Below are positions 25,380 through 33,800 of a stretch of DNA of 64,000 nucleotides, one piece after another. Each line of letters starts with the position of its first letter. Position 1 is the stretch's first letter. Below the pieces are notes generated by a model. It had not been told where the DNA came from and made no database searches. It saw only the letters and a program-made list of their open reading frames with translations. The DNA is taken from positions 186,001 through 250,000 of the forward strand of contig NZ_FNAI01000002.1 of assembly GCF_900101875.1 (NCBI RefSeq), in the 5' to 3' direction. The position numbers and the translations under genes were made by a program. Origin of the DNA: Mucilaginibacter pineti. GTDB lineage: Bacteria > Bacteroidota > Bacteroidia > Sphingobacteriales > Sphingobacteriaceae.

Positions 25380-26113
25380 TTATAAAACGTTACCTTATTG
25401 CAGTATTGTTTGTGTTTTGCAGCAAATTGTTATTTGCGCAGCACGTACCTGCATGGGGTGGCGGTGCCGATCAGCAGGATTTGAGCTTTGGCTTTAGCTT
25501 TGGTTATGTAAGCAGTGATTTTAAGATCACCAAAAAGCCCGGCTGGCGCACCCCTTATTTTGATCAGGAAACCCACGCAAACATCACCGATTCATTAAAC
25601 AGCATCAGTTCAAAAAGTACCCCCGGTTTTGCCATCGGCTTTTTAACACGCTATAGTTTAAATGAGCATGTGGAAGTGCGGGTAACTCCCTCCCTTATTT
25701 TTGCCGATCGTACCATCAGCTACGCTTACCGCAATCCCGATCAAAACCAGGATAAGCAGGTGCAAAGTACCTCTATAGACCTGCCCCTTTCGTTCAAAAT
25801 AAAATCAGACCGGCTGGGCGATTTTCGCGCCTATATGCTGGGCGGTATTAAATACACAAAGGCCATCGGCTCCAAAAAAAATGCCGACTCGAACCTCGAC
25901 AACCTGGATAAGCTGGTTAAAAACGTAGGTGGCTTTAGCTCATACGAAGCAGGTTTAGGCTGCGATATCTACTTTGAATTTTTCAAACTCTCGCCCGAAA
26001 TAAAGATCTCCAATTCATTCGGCAACGTATTGCTGCCCGAAACACACCCTTTTTCGAATCCGATAAGCAAGCTGGGCCTGCATACTATTCAGTTTAGTTT
26101 GTTTTTTGAGTAA
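25376..26113 (+). CDS. porT: PorT family outer membrane beta-barrel protein (T9SS)
   Basis: The 245-residue protein has a signal peptide (about 1-21, ending LLFAQ) and beta-strand pattern throughout, ending in a C-terminal aromatic (QFSLFFE). Its position after ubiE, its length and its text (GFSFGYVSSDFKI, AIGFLTRYSLNEHVEVRV) fit PorT/SprT, an outer membrane component required for type IX secretion and gliding. The T9SS substrate gene at 5981-6511 shows the system is in use. Without a search, another PorT-like barrel remains possible. Confidence 0.85.
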   Translation: MIIKRYLIAVLFVFCSKLLFAQHVPAWGGGADQQDLSFGFSFGYVSSDFKITKKPGWRTPYFDQETHANITDSLNSISSKSTPGFAIGFLTRYSLNEHVEVRVTPSLIFADRTISYAYRNPDQNQDKQVQSTSIDLPLSFKIKSDRLGDFRAYMLGGIKYTKAIGSKKNADSNLDNLDKLVKNVGGFSSYEAGLGCDIYFEFFKLSPEIKISNSFGNVLLPETHPFSNPISKLGLHTIQFSLFFE

Positions 26114-26570
26114 GGGGAGAGAAAGGCGTTGCGTAAACTGCTGTAGAGGACTCACCCGGCTGCGCTTCGCTGGCCACCCTCTCTACGGCTTTGCCGTAAA
26201 GAGGGGATGGATAGTTTGCTATTTGGGGTTTGGAAAATAAAAATAAAAAAATGTCTTCGCCCTCTTTCCAGCGCAGCTGAAGAGAGGGCCGACGCACGCA
26301 GTGCCGTCGGGGTGAGTCGGAGCGGTTGCAGAGCCAACTTGCTTATTCTCGCCCACATACACAATATGCTTAGCACCACGTTAACTTGCCGCAGAGGACT
26401 CACCCGACCATCGCTTCGCTCGGTCACCCTCTCTACGGCTTTGCCGTAAAGATGGGATGTGTTGGTGGAGATAAAAAAACAAACAAAACCTTTTCCCCGC
26501 CCTCTTTCCAGCGCAGCTGAAGAGAGGGCCGACGCACGAAGTGCCGTCGGGGTGAGTCGAACCACTACGC
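26114..26570. repeat. Cluster of TACGGCTTTGCCGTA / GCGCAGCTGAAG palindromic repeats
   Basis: Four units alternate in orientation: GACTCACCCGGCTGCGCTTC with TACGGCTTTGCCGTAAAGAG (26148-26211), CCCTCTTTCCAGCGCAGCTG with GTGCCGTCGGGGTGAGTCG (26259-26327), then a second pair (26396-26455, 26500-26562). The second pair repeats the first with a period of about 245 bp. Frames through the region are repeat translations. The remaining bases to 26649 show nothing else. Confidence 0.65.
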
Positions 26571-26649
26571 AGAGCTCCCTTATTACCCTTACACGACAAT
26601 AATTCAAACTAAAAAACATAATTTCGCTGCCATAGTTATCCTACTTACC

Positions 26650-27408
26650 ATGACTAAGATTGCTTTAATCACAGGCGCCACTGCCGGCATAGGCGAGGCT
26701 TGCGCTCACGTTTTTGCCCGCGAGGGTTATAATTTGATCCTTACCGGTCGGCGGAACGACAGGCTGGAGAAGCTTGCCGCCCATTTAAATGATAAATATA
26801 ATGTTGAAGTTGCCACATCGTCATTTGATGTGCGTAACCGCCAGCAGGTAATTGATAACCTGGAGGGCCTGCCCGCCAAATGGAAAAAAGTGAACGTGCT
26901 GGTTAACAACGCGGGCCTTAGCCAGGGGTTGGATCCGATACAGAACGGCAATATAGACGATTGGGAAACCATGATAGATACCAATATAAAAGGCTTGCTT
27001 TATGTTAGTCGCGTGGTATCAAACTGGATGATTGATAACGGTTATGGACATATCATTAATTTAGGGTCGATAGCGGGAAAAGAGGTTTACCTTAATGGTA
27101 ACGTATATTGCGCAACCAAGCATGCAGTTGATGCCTTAAATAAAGGTATGCGGATAGACTTATTATCGCACGGGATCAGGGTAACAGCGGTACATCCGGG
27201 CGCTGTAGAAACAGAGTTTTCGGAAGTGCGTTTTAAAGGCGATAAGGAAAGGGCCAAAAAGGTATACGATGGTTTTGAACCGCTGATAGCCCAGGACATT
27301 GCCGAAACCATTTGGTTTGTAGCATCGCGCCCCGCCCATGTAAACATCAACGACCTGGTTATTATGCCAACCGCCCAGGCAACAGCGGGCAATATATTCA
27401 GAAGTTAA
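26650..27408 (+). CDS. SDR family NAD(P)-dependent oxidoreductase (YdfG-like)
   Basis: The 252-residue classical short-chain dehydrogenase has the cofactor motif TGATAGIG (8-15), NNAG, and the catalytic Y153-x3-K157 (YCATK) with S in NLGSIAGKE. The order and text (VHPGAVETEFSEVRF) match the YdfG/serine 3-dehydrogenase group, which oxidises 3-hydroxy acids with NADP+. The substrate is inferred only from family likeness. It stands alone behind the repeat cluster at 26114-26570. Confidence 0.92.
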   Translation: MTKIALITGATAGIGEACAHVFAREGYNLILTGRRNDRLEKLAAHLNDKYNVEVATSSFDVRNRQQVIDNLEGLPAKWKKVNVLVNNAGLSQGLDPIQNGNIDDWETMIDTNIKGLLYVSRVVSNWMIDNGYGHIINLGSIAGKEVYLNGNVYCATKHAVDALNKGMRIDLLSHGIRVTAVHPGAVETEFSEVRFKGDKERAKKVYDGFEPLIAQDIAETIWFVASRPAHVNINDLVIMPTAQATAGNIFRS

Positions 27409-27600
27409 ATGTGCGGATTTCAGATTTCAGATGTGCAGATGATGGATTTGAAGATTTGGAAATTTGAAAATGATAATCGCTAAATCACTAAATCACCAAC
27501 TCATTAATTATAATCTGCACATTTGCACATCTGAAATTTGAAATCAAATCTGCACATCAAAAAATCACTAATTCACTAACTCAATCATTCACCAATTAAA
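27409..27600. repeat. GATGTGCAGATTTCAGAT low-complexity repeat
   Basis: Degenerate words TGCGGATTTCAGATTTCAGA, ATGTGCAGATGATGGATTTG and their complements (ATCTGCACATTTGCACATC) fill the gap, so the strand can fold back. The family recurs at 42711-42925, 49190-49225, 51522-51560, 53620-53656 and 62345-62530. No gene was seen. Confidence 0.6.
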
Positions 27601-27601
27601 T

Positions 27602-28051
27602 ATGTCACTAATTACACAAATAGACCAGGATATAAAGCTGGCTATGCTGGCAAAACAGCCCGATCGTTTAAGGGGGCTTAGGGCAATAAAATCGGCGTTG
27701 CTTTTGGCAAAAACCGAAAAAGGCGCTGCGGATGAAGTTACGCCCGAAGCCGAGATCAAGGTGCTTCAGAAACTGATAAAACAGCGTAAAGAATCGGCCG
27801 ATATTTATAAAACACAAAACCGCGAAGATCTTTACGAAATTGAAATGGAAGAGATGCGCGTTATTGAGCCATACCTGCCGCAGCAAATGACCCGTTTTGA
27901 AATTGAAGGTTATCTGGAAGAGCTTATAGGCAGGATAGGTGCCACATCTGTAAGCGATATGGGCAGGGTAATGGGTATGGCCAATAAAGAGCTTGCGGGC
28001 AAAGCCGATGGCAAAACCATATCAGAAGTGGTAAGGCAATTGCTGGGTTAG
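27602..28051 (+). CDS. GatB/YqeY domain-containing protein
   Basis: The 149-residue protein is a stand-alone YqeY domain: MKSRD-like N-terminus (AKQPDRLRGLRAIKSAL), IKVLQKLIKQRKESADIY, EIEMEEMRVIEPYLPQQM, and the C-terminal GRVMGMANKELAGKADG. Such proteins resemble the tail domain of GatB and are thought to interact with tRNA, but the function is not settled. Length is normal for the family. No partner gene is adjacent. Confidence 0.93.
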   Translation: MSLITQIDQDIKLAMLAKQPDRLRGLRAIKSALLLAKTEKGAADEVTPEAEIKVLQKLIKQRKESADIYKTQNREDLYEIEMEEMRVIEPYLPQQMTRFEIEGYLEELIGRIGATSVSDMGRVMGMANKELAGKADGKTISEVVRQLLG

Positions 28052-28210
28052 TATCAATTTAACAATATTAGCTTAATTCAACATTCATAAAATTATTGCT
28101 ATAATTGTTGCAACTCATCCGCAATAAACTAATTTTATAGCGGACAAACAGAATTTGTACCGAAAAACGTTTTGGTATAAGTTAAATGAAAATTAATATT
28201 TAGTAATTAT

Positions 28211-28972
28211 ATGGATTTCGTGCTTAAAGAGGAACACGGTTTTAGTTATATCGATGAGGGCGAAGGTGAGGTACTGTTGCTGTTGCACGGGCTAATGGGC
28301 GCATTAAGCAATTGGGAGGATGTGGTGGACAGGTTTAAGACAAACTACCGCGTTATAATTCCCATGCTGCCAATTTATGATATGCCGCTTTTAACCACTG
28401 GGGTGCGCAGCTTGTCGAAATTTGTACATAAGTTTATTAAGTTTAAACAACTGAGTAATATAACGGTGCTGGGCAATTCGCTTGGCGGCCATGTGGCTTT
28501 GGTTTATGTTTTGGCACATCCCGAAAATATAAAGGCTATGGTGTTAACCGGCAGCTCGGGCTTATATGAAAATGCTTTTGGCGGTTCGTTTCCGCGCCGC
28601 GAGAGTATTGATTTTGTGCGCGAAAAGGTACAGTACACTTTTTATGACCCAGCCATTGCTACTGATGAAATGGTTAACGATATTCATAAACTGATAAACG
28701 ACAGGCATAGCGTATTGCGGTTATTGGCCATGGCAAAATCGGCCATTCGCCATAACATGAAAAAAGATCTGCATAAGATGAACCTGCCCGTTTGTTTAAT
28801 ATGGGGTAAGGACGATAAGATAACACCGCCAGAAGTGGCCGTGGAATTTAGCGAGGAGCTGCCGAATGCCGAGCTGCATTGGATTGATAAATGCGGTCAT
28901 GCACCAATGATGGAGCGCCCTGTTGAATTTAATGAATTATTAAGCGTATTTTTAGATAAAATAAAAGCATAA
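28211..28972 (+). CDS. Alpha/beta hydrolase
   Basis: The 253-residue protein has a full catalytic triad: nucleophile S90 in GNSLGGH, acid D201 or D202 in WGKDDKI, and H230 in CGHAPM. The oxyanion motif is HGLMG (26-30). No signal peptide is present, so it acts in the cytosol. The substrate cannot be read from sequence. The CBS-domain gene starts 1 bp after its stop, so the pair is coupled. Confidence 0.9.
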   Translation: MDFVLKEEHGFSYIDEGEGEVLLLLHGLMGALSNWEDVVDRFKTNYRVIIPMLPIYDMPLLTTGVRSLSKFVHKFIKFKQLSNITVLGNSLGGHVALVYVLAHPENIKAMVLTGSSGLYENAFGGSFPRRESIDFVREKVQYTFYDPAIATDEMVNDIHKLINDRHSVLRLLAMAKSAIRHNMKKDLHKMNLPVCLIWGKDDKITPPEVAVEFSEELPNAELHWIDKCGHAPMMERPVEFNELLSVFLDKIKA

Positions 28973-28973
28973 T

Positions 28974-29636
28974 ATGGTTGCAATTGAACTGATAGCTGAC
29001 GCAATACCCCCGGTACATACTTCTGATCCTATTCAGAAAGTGTATGATCGTATGGTGGAGTTTCGCGTGAGGCATCTGCCAATTGTTAACGAAGATCAAT
29101 TCTTAGGCCTGATTGCCGACGATGATATGGCCACTGAAAGTGACTTGCAAACGCAGGTTGGCGCGTTGGCCCTATCGCTGGTAAATCCTTACGTACGCGA
29201 GGATCAGCACGTTTATGACGTTATCCGTTTGTTTTACGAACGTAAGCTAACGGTTGTACCTGTGCTGGATGCCAAGCAAAACTACCTGGGGCTTATTACC
29301 ATTAATGATATAACCGAGTATTTTGCAAAAATAACTTCGGTAGCGCAGCCGGGCGGTATTATTGTGTTGGAGATAAACAATAAAAATAATTCGCTGGCCC
29401 ACATGGCGCAGATAGTGGAATCAGATAACGCACAGATCCTGAGCTCATACGTGCAAACCTTTCCTGATTCAACCCGGATGGAGGTAACGCTTAAAGTGAA
29501 TAAACAGGATATCTCCACCATAATAGCTACATTCTTACGCTACGAGTACGATATAAAAGCTACTTTTAATAACACCGATAATAACGATAACGCCAAAGAC
29601 CGTTATGATTCACTCATGAACTATCTAAATTTGTAA
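28974..29636 (+). CDS. CBS-pair protein with C-terminal ACT-like region
   Basis: The 220-residue protein has two CBS motifs (about 10-60, IQKVYDRMVEFRVRHLPIVN, and 75-125, VYDVIRLFYERKLTVVPVLD). The last 80 residues (GGIIVLEINNKNNSLAHMAQ onward) look like an ACT-type regulatory domain. Such proteins bind adenine nucleotides and often regulate a neighbour. It overlaps nothing but is tightly spaced after the hydrolase. NadK follows after 112 bp of repeat-like ATAGTTCATGG text. Confidence 0.88.
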   Translation: MVAIELIADAIPPVHTSDPIQKVYDRMVEFRVRHLPIVNEDQFLGLIADDDMATESDLQTQVGALALSLVNPYVREDQHVYDVIRLFYERKLTVVPVLDAKQNYLGLITINDITEYFAKITSVAQPGGIIVLEINNKNNSLAHMAQIVESDNAQILSSYVQTFPDSTRMEVTLKVNKQDISTIIATFLRYEYDIKATFNNTDNNDNAKDRYDSLMNYLNL

Positions 29637-29748
29637 TTAGTTCATAGTTAATGGATCATAGTTCATAGCAAAAAGTTCATAAAGTTTAATTGATAAAGTA
29701 AATGGCCATGAACCATGAACTATCAACCATGAACCCCAAAATCAAACA

Positions 29749-30630
29749 ATGAGAATAGCAGTTTACGGCAGGCCATTTAATGATCCATCGGTAATTCCCT
29801 ACATACAACAGGTATTTGATACATTGGCGCAGCATAATGCCGAAATTTATGTGCACCACCTGCTTAATGAATACCTGCAGGACAAGATAAACACCGTACA
29901 ATATAAGGTACTGGAAAGCACCGATTCGCTCAAAGGCTTTATTGATATTTTTTTTACGCTTGGCGGCGATGGTACCCTGCTTGATATGGTTACCGTTATC
30001 CGCGATTCGGGCATACCAGTTATTGGCATAAACTTTGGCAGGCTGGGCTTTTTGGCCAGCGTAAATAAAAGCGATATAACCGCCGCCATACACGCCGTAG
30101 TAAACCAGGAATTTACGCTGGATAGCCGCGAGTTGTTAAGGATAGATTCGCCGGCCAATATTTTTGGCGAGGATAACTTTGCCCTTAACGATGTAACCAT
30201 CCATAAGCGCGATGATGCGGCCATGATCATCACCCATGTGTTTTTAAACGATGAGTTTTTAAACTCCTACTGGGGCGATGGTATCATCATCTCCACATCC
30301 ACAGGTTCAACGGCCTACTCGCTTAGCTGCGGCGGCCCTATCATCTTCCCGCAATCAAACAGTATAGTAGTAACCCCTGTATCGCCGCATAACTTAAATG
30401 TAAGGCCTATTATATTGCCCGATAATAGCAAACTATGCTTCGAGGTAGAAACCCGCAGCTCCAAATACCTCGTATCCTGCGATTCGCGGATGGCCGTAAT
30501 GGACGAAACCATGAAATTTCAGGTAGAAAAAGCAGGTTTTCAGTTAAATTTAATTCGCTTAAATAATGAAAGTTACTTAACCACGTTAAGGAACAAACTA
30601 TTATGGGGATTGGATGCCCGTAATTACTAA
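29749..30630 (+). CDS. nadK: NAD kinase
   Basis: The 293-residue protein phosphorylates NAD to NADP in the cytosol. The GGDGT motif is at residues 72-76, followed by NFGRLGFLAS and the conserved ALNDVTIHK (ALNE in many relatives; D here). ISTSTGSTAYSLSCGGP is the second phosphate-binding motif. Size is typical. The DUF6089 gene starts 9 bp after the stop, a gene order I know from other Sphingobacteriaceae. Confidence 0.95.
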   Translation: MRIAVYGRPFNDPSVIPYIQQVFDTLAQHNAEIYVHHLLNEYLQDKINTVQYKVLESTDSLKGFIDIFFTLGGDGTLLDMVTVIRDSGIPVIGINFGRLGFLASVNKSDITAAIHAVVNQEFTLDSRELLRIDSPANIFGEDNFALNDVTIHKRDDAAMIITHVFLNDEFLNSYWGDGIIISTSTGSTAYSLSCGGPIIFPQSNSIVVTPVSPHNLNVRPIILPDNSKLCFEVETRSSKYLVSCDSRMAVMDETMKFQVEKAGFQLNLIRLNNESYLTTLRNKLLWGLDARNY

Positions 30631-30639
30631 ATTTACCGG

Positions 30640-31425
30640 ATGCCTAAAGCTGTACTCGTTATACTCCTTTTATTTGTATCATCATACCACCTGCAGGCCC
30701 AAACCTGGGAGGTAGGCGGCTCCGTTGGTGCAGCCGGATACATAGGCGATCTTAACCCCAACAATCCTATTAAGCCAAGCGGCATATCTGCAGGCATCTT
30801 TGTAAAGCGCAATTTCGATGGATATTTCTCGGCCCGCTTAACCTACAGCTACGGCCGCATAGCCGCCGCCGATAGCACATCCAGCAGCCAGCAACAGCGC
30901 GACCGTAACCTGAGCTTTACAGACGGCCTTAAAGAACTAAGCCTTATAGGCGAGTTTAATTTCATGAACTACATACCCGATGCAGGCCCAAACAGGTATA
31001 CTCCTTTTATATACGCCGGTTTTGGCATTACTGGTTATAATCCGCGTACCACATTTGAGGGCAGCCAGGTAAACCTGCGCCCGCTAAAAACCGAAGGCGG
31101 AAAACCTTACGGCGATAATACAGTGGTAATACCCTACGGTGTTGGCATAAAATATAATTTCCAGGGTAAGTGGAACCTGGCTGCCGATTTAGGATACCGC
31201 TACGTTTTAACCGATTATTTGGATGACGTAAGCGGTAGCTACATAAAAAAGAGCGCCCTAACCAGTGATCTGTCCCGGGCACTGTCTGACAGATCGGGCG
31301 AGGTTACGGGTAATTATATAGGTTCGCCCGGTTCCCAGCGCGGCGATTTTAAACCCCGAGATACTTATTTCTTTTTGGGCATTTCCATATCCTACACATT
31401 TGTAACCCAGCGTTGCTATTATTAA
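30640..31425 (+). CDS. DUF6089-family outer membrane barrel protein
   Basis: The 261-residue protein has a signal peptide (about 1-20, ending LQAQ) and porin-like beta pattern with turns such as GVGIKYNFQGKW and ADLGYRYVLTDYLDDVSGSY. The text GGSVGAAGYIGDLNPNNP is typical of the DUF6089 family encoded next to nadK and uppS/bamA in related genomes. No function is known; an envelope-assembly role is a guess from context. It is separated from uppS here by repeats and the exbD gene. Confidence 0.82.
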   Translation: MPKAVLVILLLFVSSYHLQAQTWEVGGSVGAAGYIGDLNPNNPIKPSGISAGIFVKRNFDGYFSARLTYSYGRIAAADSTSSSQQQRDRNLSFTDGLKELSLIGEFNFMNYIPDAGPNRYTPFIYAGFGITGYNPRTTFEGSQVNLRPLKTEGGKPYGDNTVVIPYGVGIKYNFQGKWNLAADLGYRYVLTDYLDDVSGSYIKKSALTSDLSRALSDRSGEVTGNYIGSPGSQRGDFKPRDTYFFLGISISYTFVTQRCYY

Positions 31426-32075
31426 AGAAAGTTTTAAAAGGCAACTCCCGCGAGCTTGCAGCTCGTGGAGCGCATGGTTTCAGCTTTCAGCTGAATAAAG
31501 CCGGAGGCTCCAAACTCGCGCGGGTTTGACGGAGTGTAACCCGTGTGAAAGCATGATTTAAGCTTCCAGCTTATTCGGCTGAAAGCCGAAACCATGCTAT
31601 GTCACGGGCTTCCAGCCACAGGTGTTAGGACGATTAGCTGCTCCGTCAGGAGCTACCTATTTGTAGCGATTCAAGCGTAATTATTTATTGCCTCATCGAG
31701 GCTACCCTTGAATGTGATGGCCTGTTAATTTGGGGTAGCACCTACGGCGCAATTTTTTTTTAACATGATTTGCTACAAATAGGTAGCCCCTCCAGGGCAC
31801 AGGTTGCAATTGTTCCAACTCTTCCGAACACTTGTAGCTGGAAGCCCGCGCCAGTAAATACATAACAGACTTGCAAGGTTGCCCTGCTCACGTAGAGATT
31901 GCTTGGTACCTTACAGCAATGATGTGTTTGTTTCTGATATTTAATTCCGTAAAATCAAACTAAACAAAATTATATTTTGCTTAATTGGAAATAATGTCTT
32001 TATTTGTTCGTTAAATAATAAATCACCGGTATTTAATGCTGTTGTGGTTAATGTTAACCTTAATCTTTTAAAGTC
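31426..32075. repeat. Intergenic repeat block including a second REP cluster
   Basis: Two structures fill most of this 650 bp gap. A 26 bp inverted pair with two mismatches (31473-31498, starting CATGGTTTC, and 31571-31596, ending GAAACCATG) encloses further GC-rich palindromes. Then four GTAG-headed hairpins of the RAYT-linked type lie at about 31636-31666, 31690-31707, 31732-31750 and 31773-31798, the first two on the minus and the last two on the plus strand. From 31860 to exbD I see only AT-rich sequence. Confidence 0.7.
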
Positions 32076-32597
32076 ATGGCCGAATTAAATTCATCATCAG
32101 CGGGCTCAGGCAGGGCACGCGGACGCAGAAAAATGAACGTACGTGTTGATCTTACCGCAATGGTTGATCTGGCGTTCCTGCTCATCACCTTTTTTATTAT
32201 GACCACCTCGCTGGCCAAACCCAAGGCAATGGACATAGCCATGCCTATTGATGACGATAACCAGCCCGTACCCGCCAGTCGCAGCCTTACCATATGCCTG
32301 GGCAAAAACGATAAGGTAATGTATTACCTGGGCGAGCTCAAGAACCCTGTTATAGCGCCCGTGGTTACCGGCTTCGGCAGGGAGGGGCTGCGAAAGGCTA
32401 TTATGGAAACCAGCAAAATGGTGCGTGATAAAAGCGGCAAAAGTATGATAGTGCTCATCAAACCCAGCGATCATTCCATTTACAATAGTTTGGTAGCTAC
32501 TTTAGATGAGCTTAACATCACCCAATCGCCGCAATATGCTATCGTTAATATCGCCCCTGATGATGTGAATGTTTTAAAACAAAAAGGCATTTATTAA
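32076..32597 (+). CDS. ExbD/TolR family biopolymer transport protein
   Basis: The 173-residue protein has a basic N-terminus, one transmembrane helix (about 31-49) with the essential aspartate in RVDLTAMVDLAFLLITFF, and a periplasmic domain. ExbD normally works with ExbB to power TonB, yet no exbB or tonB is adjacent. In Bacteroidota extra ExbD copies are common near T9SS or TonB clusters elsewhere. A GC-rich terminator (32646-32689) follows, so the gene is probably monocistronic. Confidence 0.9.
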   Translation: MAELNSSSAGSGRARGRRKMNVRVDLTAMVDLAFLLITFFIMTTSLAKPKAMDIAMPIDDDNQPVPASRSLTICLGKNDKVMYYLGELKNPVIAPVVTGFGREGLRKAIMETSKMVRDKSGKSMIVLIKPSDHSIYNSLVATLDELNITQSPQYAIVNIAPDDVNVLKQKGIY

Positions 32598-32645
32598 TCA
32601 ACAAATAGTAAGCGTGCTAAATCCCTAATTAGCAGCTTAAAAAGC

Positions 32646-32689
32646 CGGGCACTGGTGTCATTTTTTGATATCTGGGTGCCCGTTTTTTT
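32646..32689 (+). terminator. Rho-independent terminator after exbD
   Basis: Stem CGGGCAC (32646-32652) pairs with GTGCCCG (32676-32682) and is followed by seven T residues. Confidence 0.75.
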
Positions 32690-32823
32690 GTTTTTAGCTT
32701 TTTTATTGCACAATAAACGCTTACCAAAAATGTTATTTATGTGTTTTTTGGTGCATTTTGACACATTATTTACAATAACATTTTCTTTTCGTGCAGCATA
32801 CTAAAAAAATACAAAGTAAGTTT

Positions 32824-32831
32824 TACCTTTG
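32824..32831 (+). promoter_or_regulatory. Candidate -7 element of the uppS-bamA cluster
   Basis: TACCTTTG matches TAnnTTTG exactly. Transcription would begin near 32838, giving a leader of about 160 nt before uppS, long for this phylum. No strong -33 element is seen. Confidence 0.45.
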
Positions 32832-32963
32832 TACCCTGAAAAAACCGGCAATTTGCCTTATTAAACAGGCAGGTAGCAGGTTAGTTTTTAACGTTGATTA
32901 GTCTAAAACAAATATTTATTTAGGCATCGCATTGATAAAATTTAAAATACAAGCATGTCTTTT

Positions 32964-32983
32964 AAGCCCTCGCGGGGGCTTTT
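32964..32983 (+). promoter_or_regulatory. Leader hairpin just upstream of uppS
   Basis: AAGCCC (32964-32969) pairs with GGGCTT (32976-32981) followed by TT; it lies 14 nt before the ATG. It resembles a weak terminator or a ribosome-access hairpin. Its presence supports starting uppS at 32997, because the longer frame would translate through the stem. Confidence 0.4.
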
Positions 32984-32996
32984 GATAAAGAATAAT

Positions 32997-33737
32997 ATGG
33001 AATATTTGGATAAGATTGATTTGTTGAAGTTGCCTAAACACGTTGCCATTATAATGGATGGCAATGGCCGCTGGGCAAAAGAAAAAGGCAAATTAAGAAT
33101 GTTCGGCCACTCAAACGGGGTAACATCCGTAAGGGATGTTGTGGAAGGTGCCGATAAAGCCGGTATAAAATACATCACCCTATATACCTTTTCATCAGAA
33201 AACTGGAACCGCCCCAAGCTTGAAGTTATGGCTATTATGGAGTTAATGGTAAGCACCATTGCCAAAGAGATAGCAGGCTTCATGAAAAACAACATTAAAC
33301 TTAATGCCATTGGCGATTTGGATAAGCTGCCGGCAAAATGCCTTAAAGAGCTTACTGCCGCTATGCAAAAAACCTCGCAAAATACCGGTGTTGTACTTAC
33401 CCTGGCCTTAAGCTACGGCTCAAGGCGCGAAATTTTACACGCGGTAAAAAGCATTGCTGCCCAGGTAAAAAGCGGCGAGATAGAAATTGAGGATATTAAT
33501 GAAGATGTTTTTGAACACAATTTATTCACTAATGATATGCCCCATCCTGAATTACTGATCAGAACCGGTGGCGAATATCGTATAAGTAACTATTTATTAT
33601 GGCAAATTGCCTATGCCGAATTGTATTTTACACCCAAGCTATGGCCCGACTTTAGGAAGGAAGATTTGTACGAAGCTTTACTTGATTATCAGAAACGCGA
33701 GCGCCGTTTTGGGATGACAAGTGAGCAAGTTAACTAA
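32997..33737 (+). CDS. uppS: Isoprenyl (undecaprenyl diphosphate) synthase
   Basis: From ATG 32997 (MEYLDKIDLLKLPKHVAI) the protein has 246 residues. IIMDGNGRWA (18-27) carries the catalytic D21; later signatures are TLYTFSSENW and LLIRTGGEYRISNYLLWQ. It makes the C55 lipid carrier for peptidoglycan and surface glycans in the cytosol. An ATG 42 nt upstream is possible but would include the leader hairpin. bamA follows after 63 bp, a standard envelope-biogenesis order. Confidence 0.95.
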   Translation: MEYLDKIDLLKLPKHVAIIMDGNGRWAKEKGKLRMFGHSNGVTSVRDVVEGADKAGIKYITLYTFSSENWNRPKLEVMAIMELMVSTIAKEIAGFMKNNIKLNAIGDLDKLPAKCLKELTAAMQKTSQNTGVVLTLALSYGSRREILHAVKSIAAQVKSGEIEIEDINEDVFEHNLFTNDMPHPELLIRTGGEYRISNYLLWQIAYAELYFTPKLWPDFRKEDLYEALLDYQKRERRFGMTSEQVN

Positions 33738-33800
33738 ATTTTTACTTTTAACACTTTTTAACAACTGTATAAATTATTTTTAGCCCACTAAAATATTCGA

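Noticed and set aside
26152..26619. Open frames of 60-155 codons on both strands after porT
   Set aside because: All run through the clustered repeats and repeat their own peptide words.
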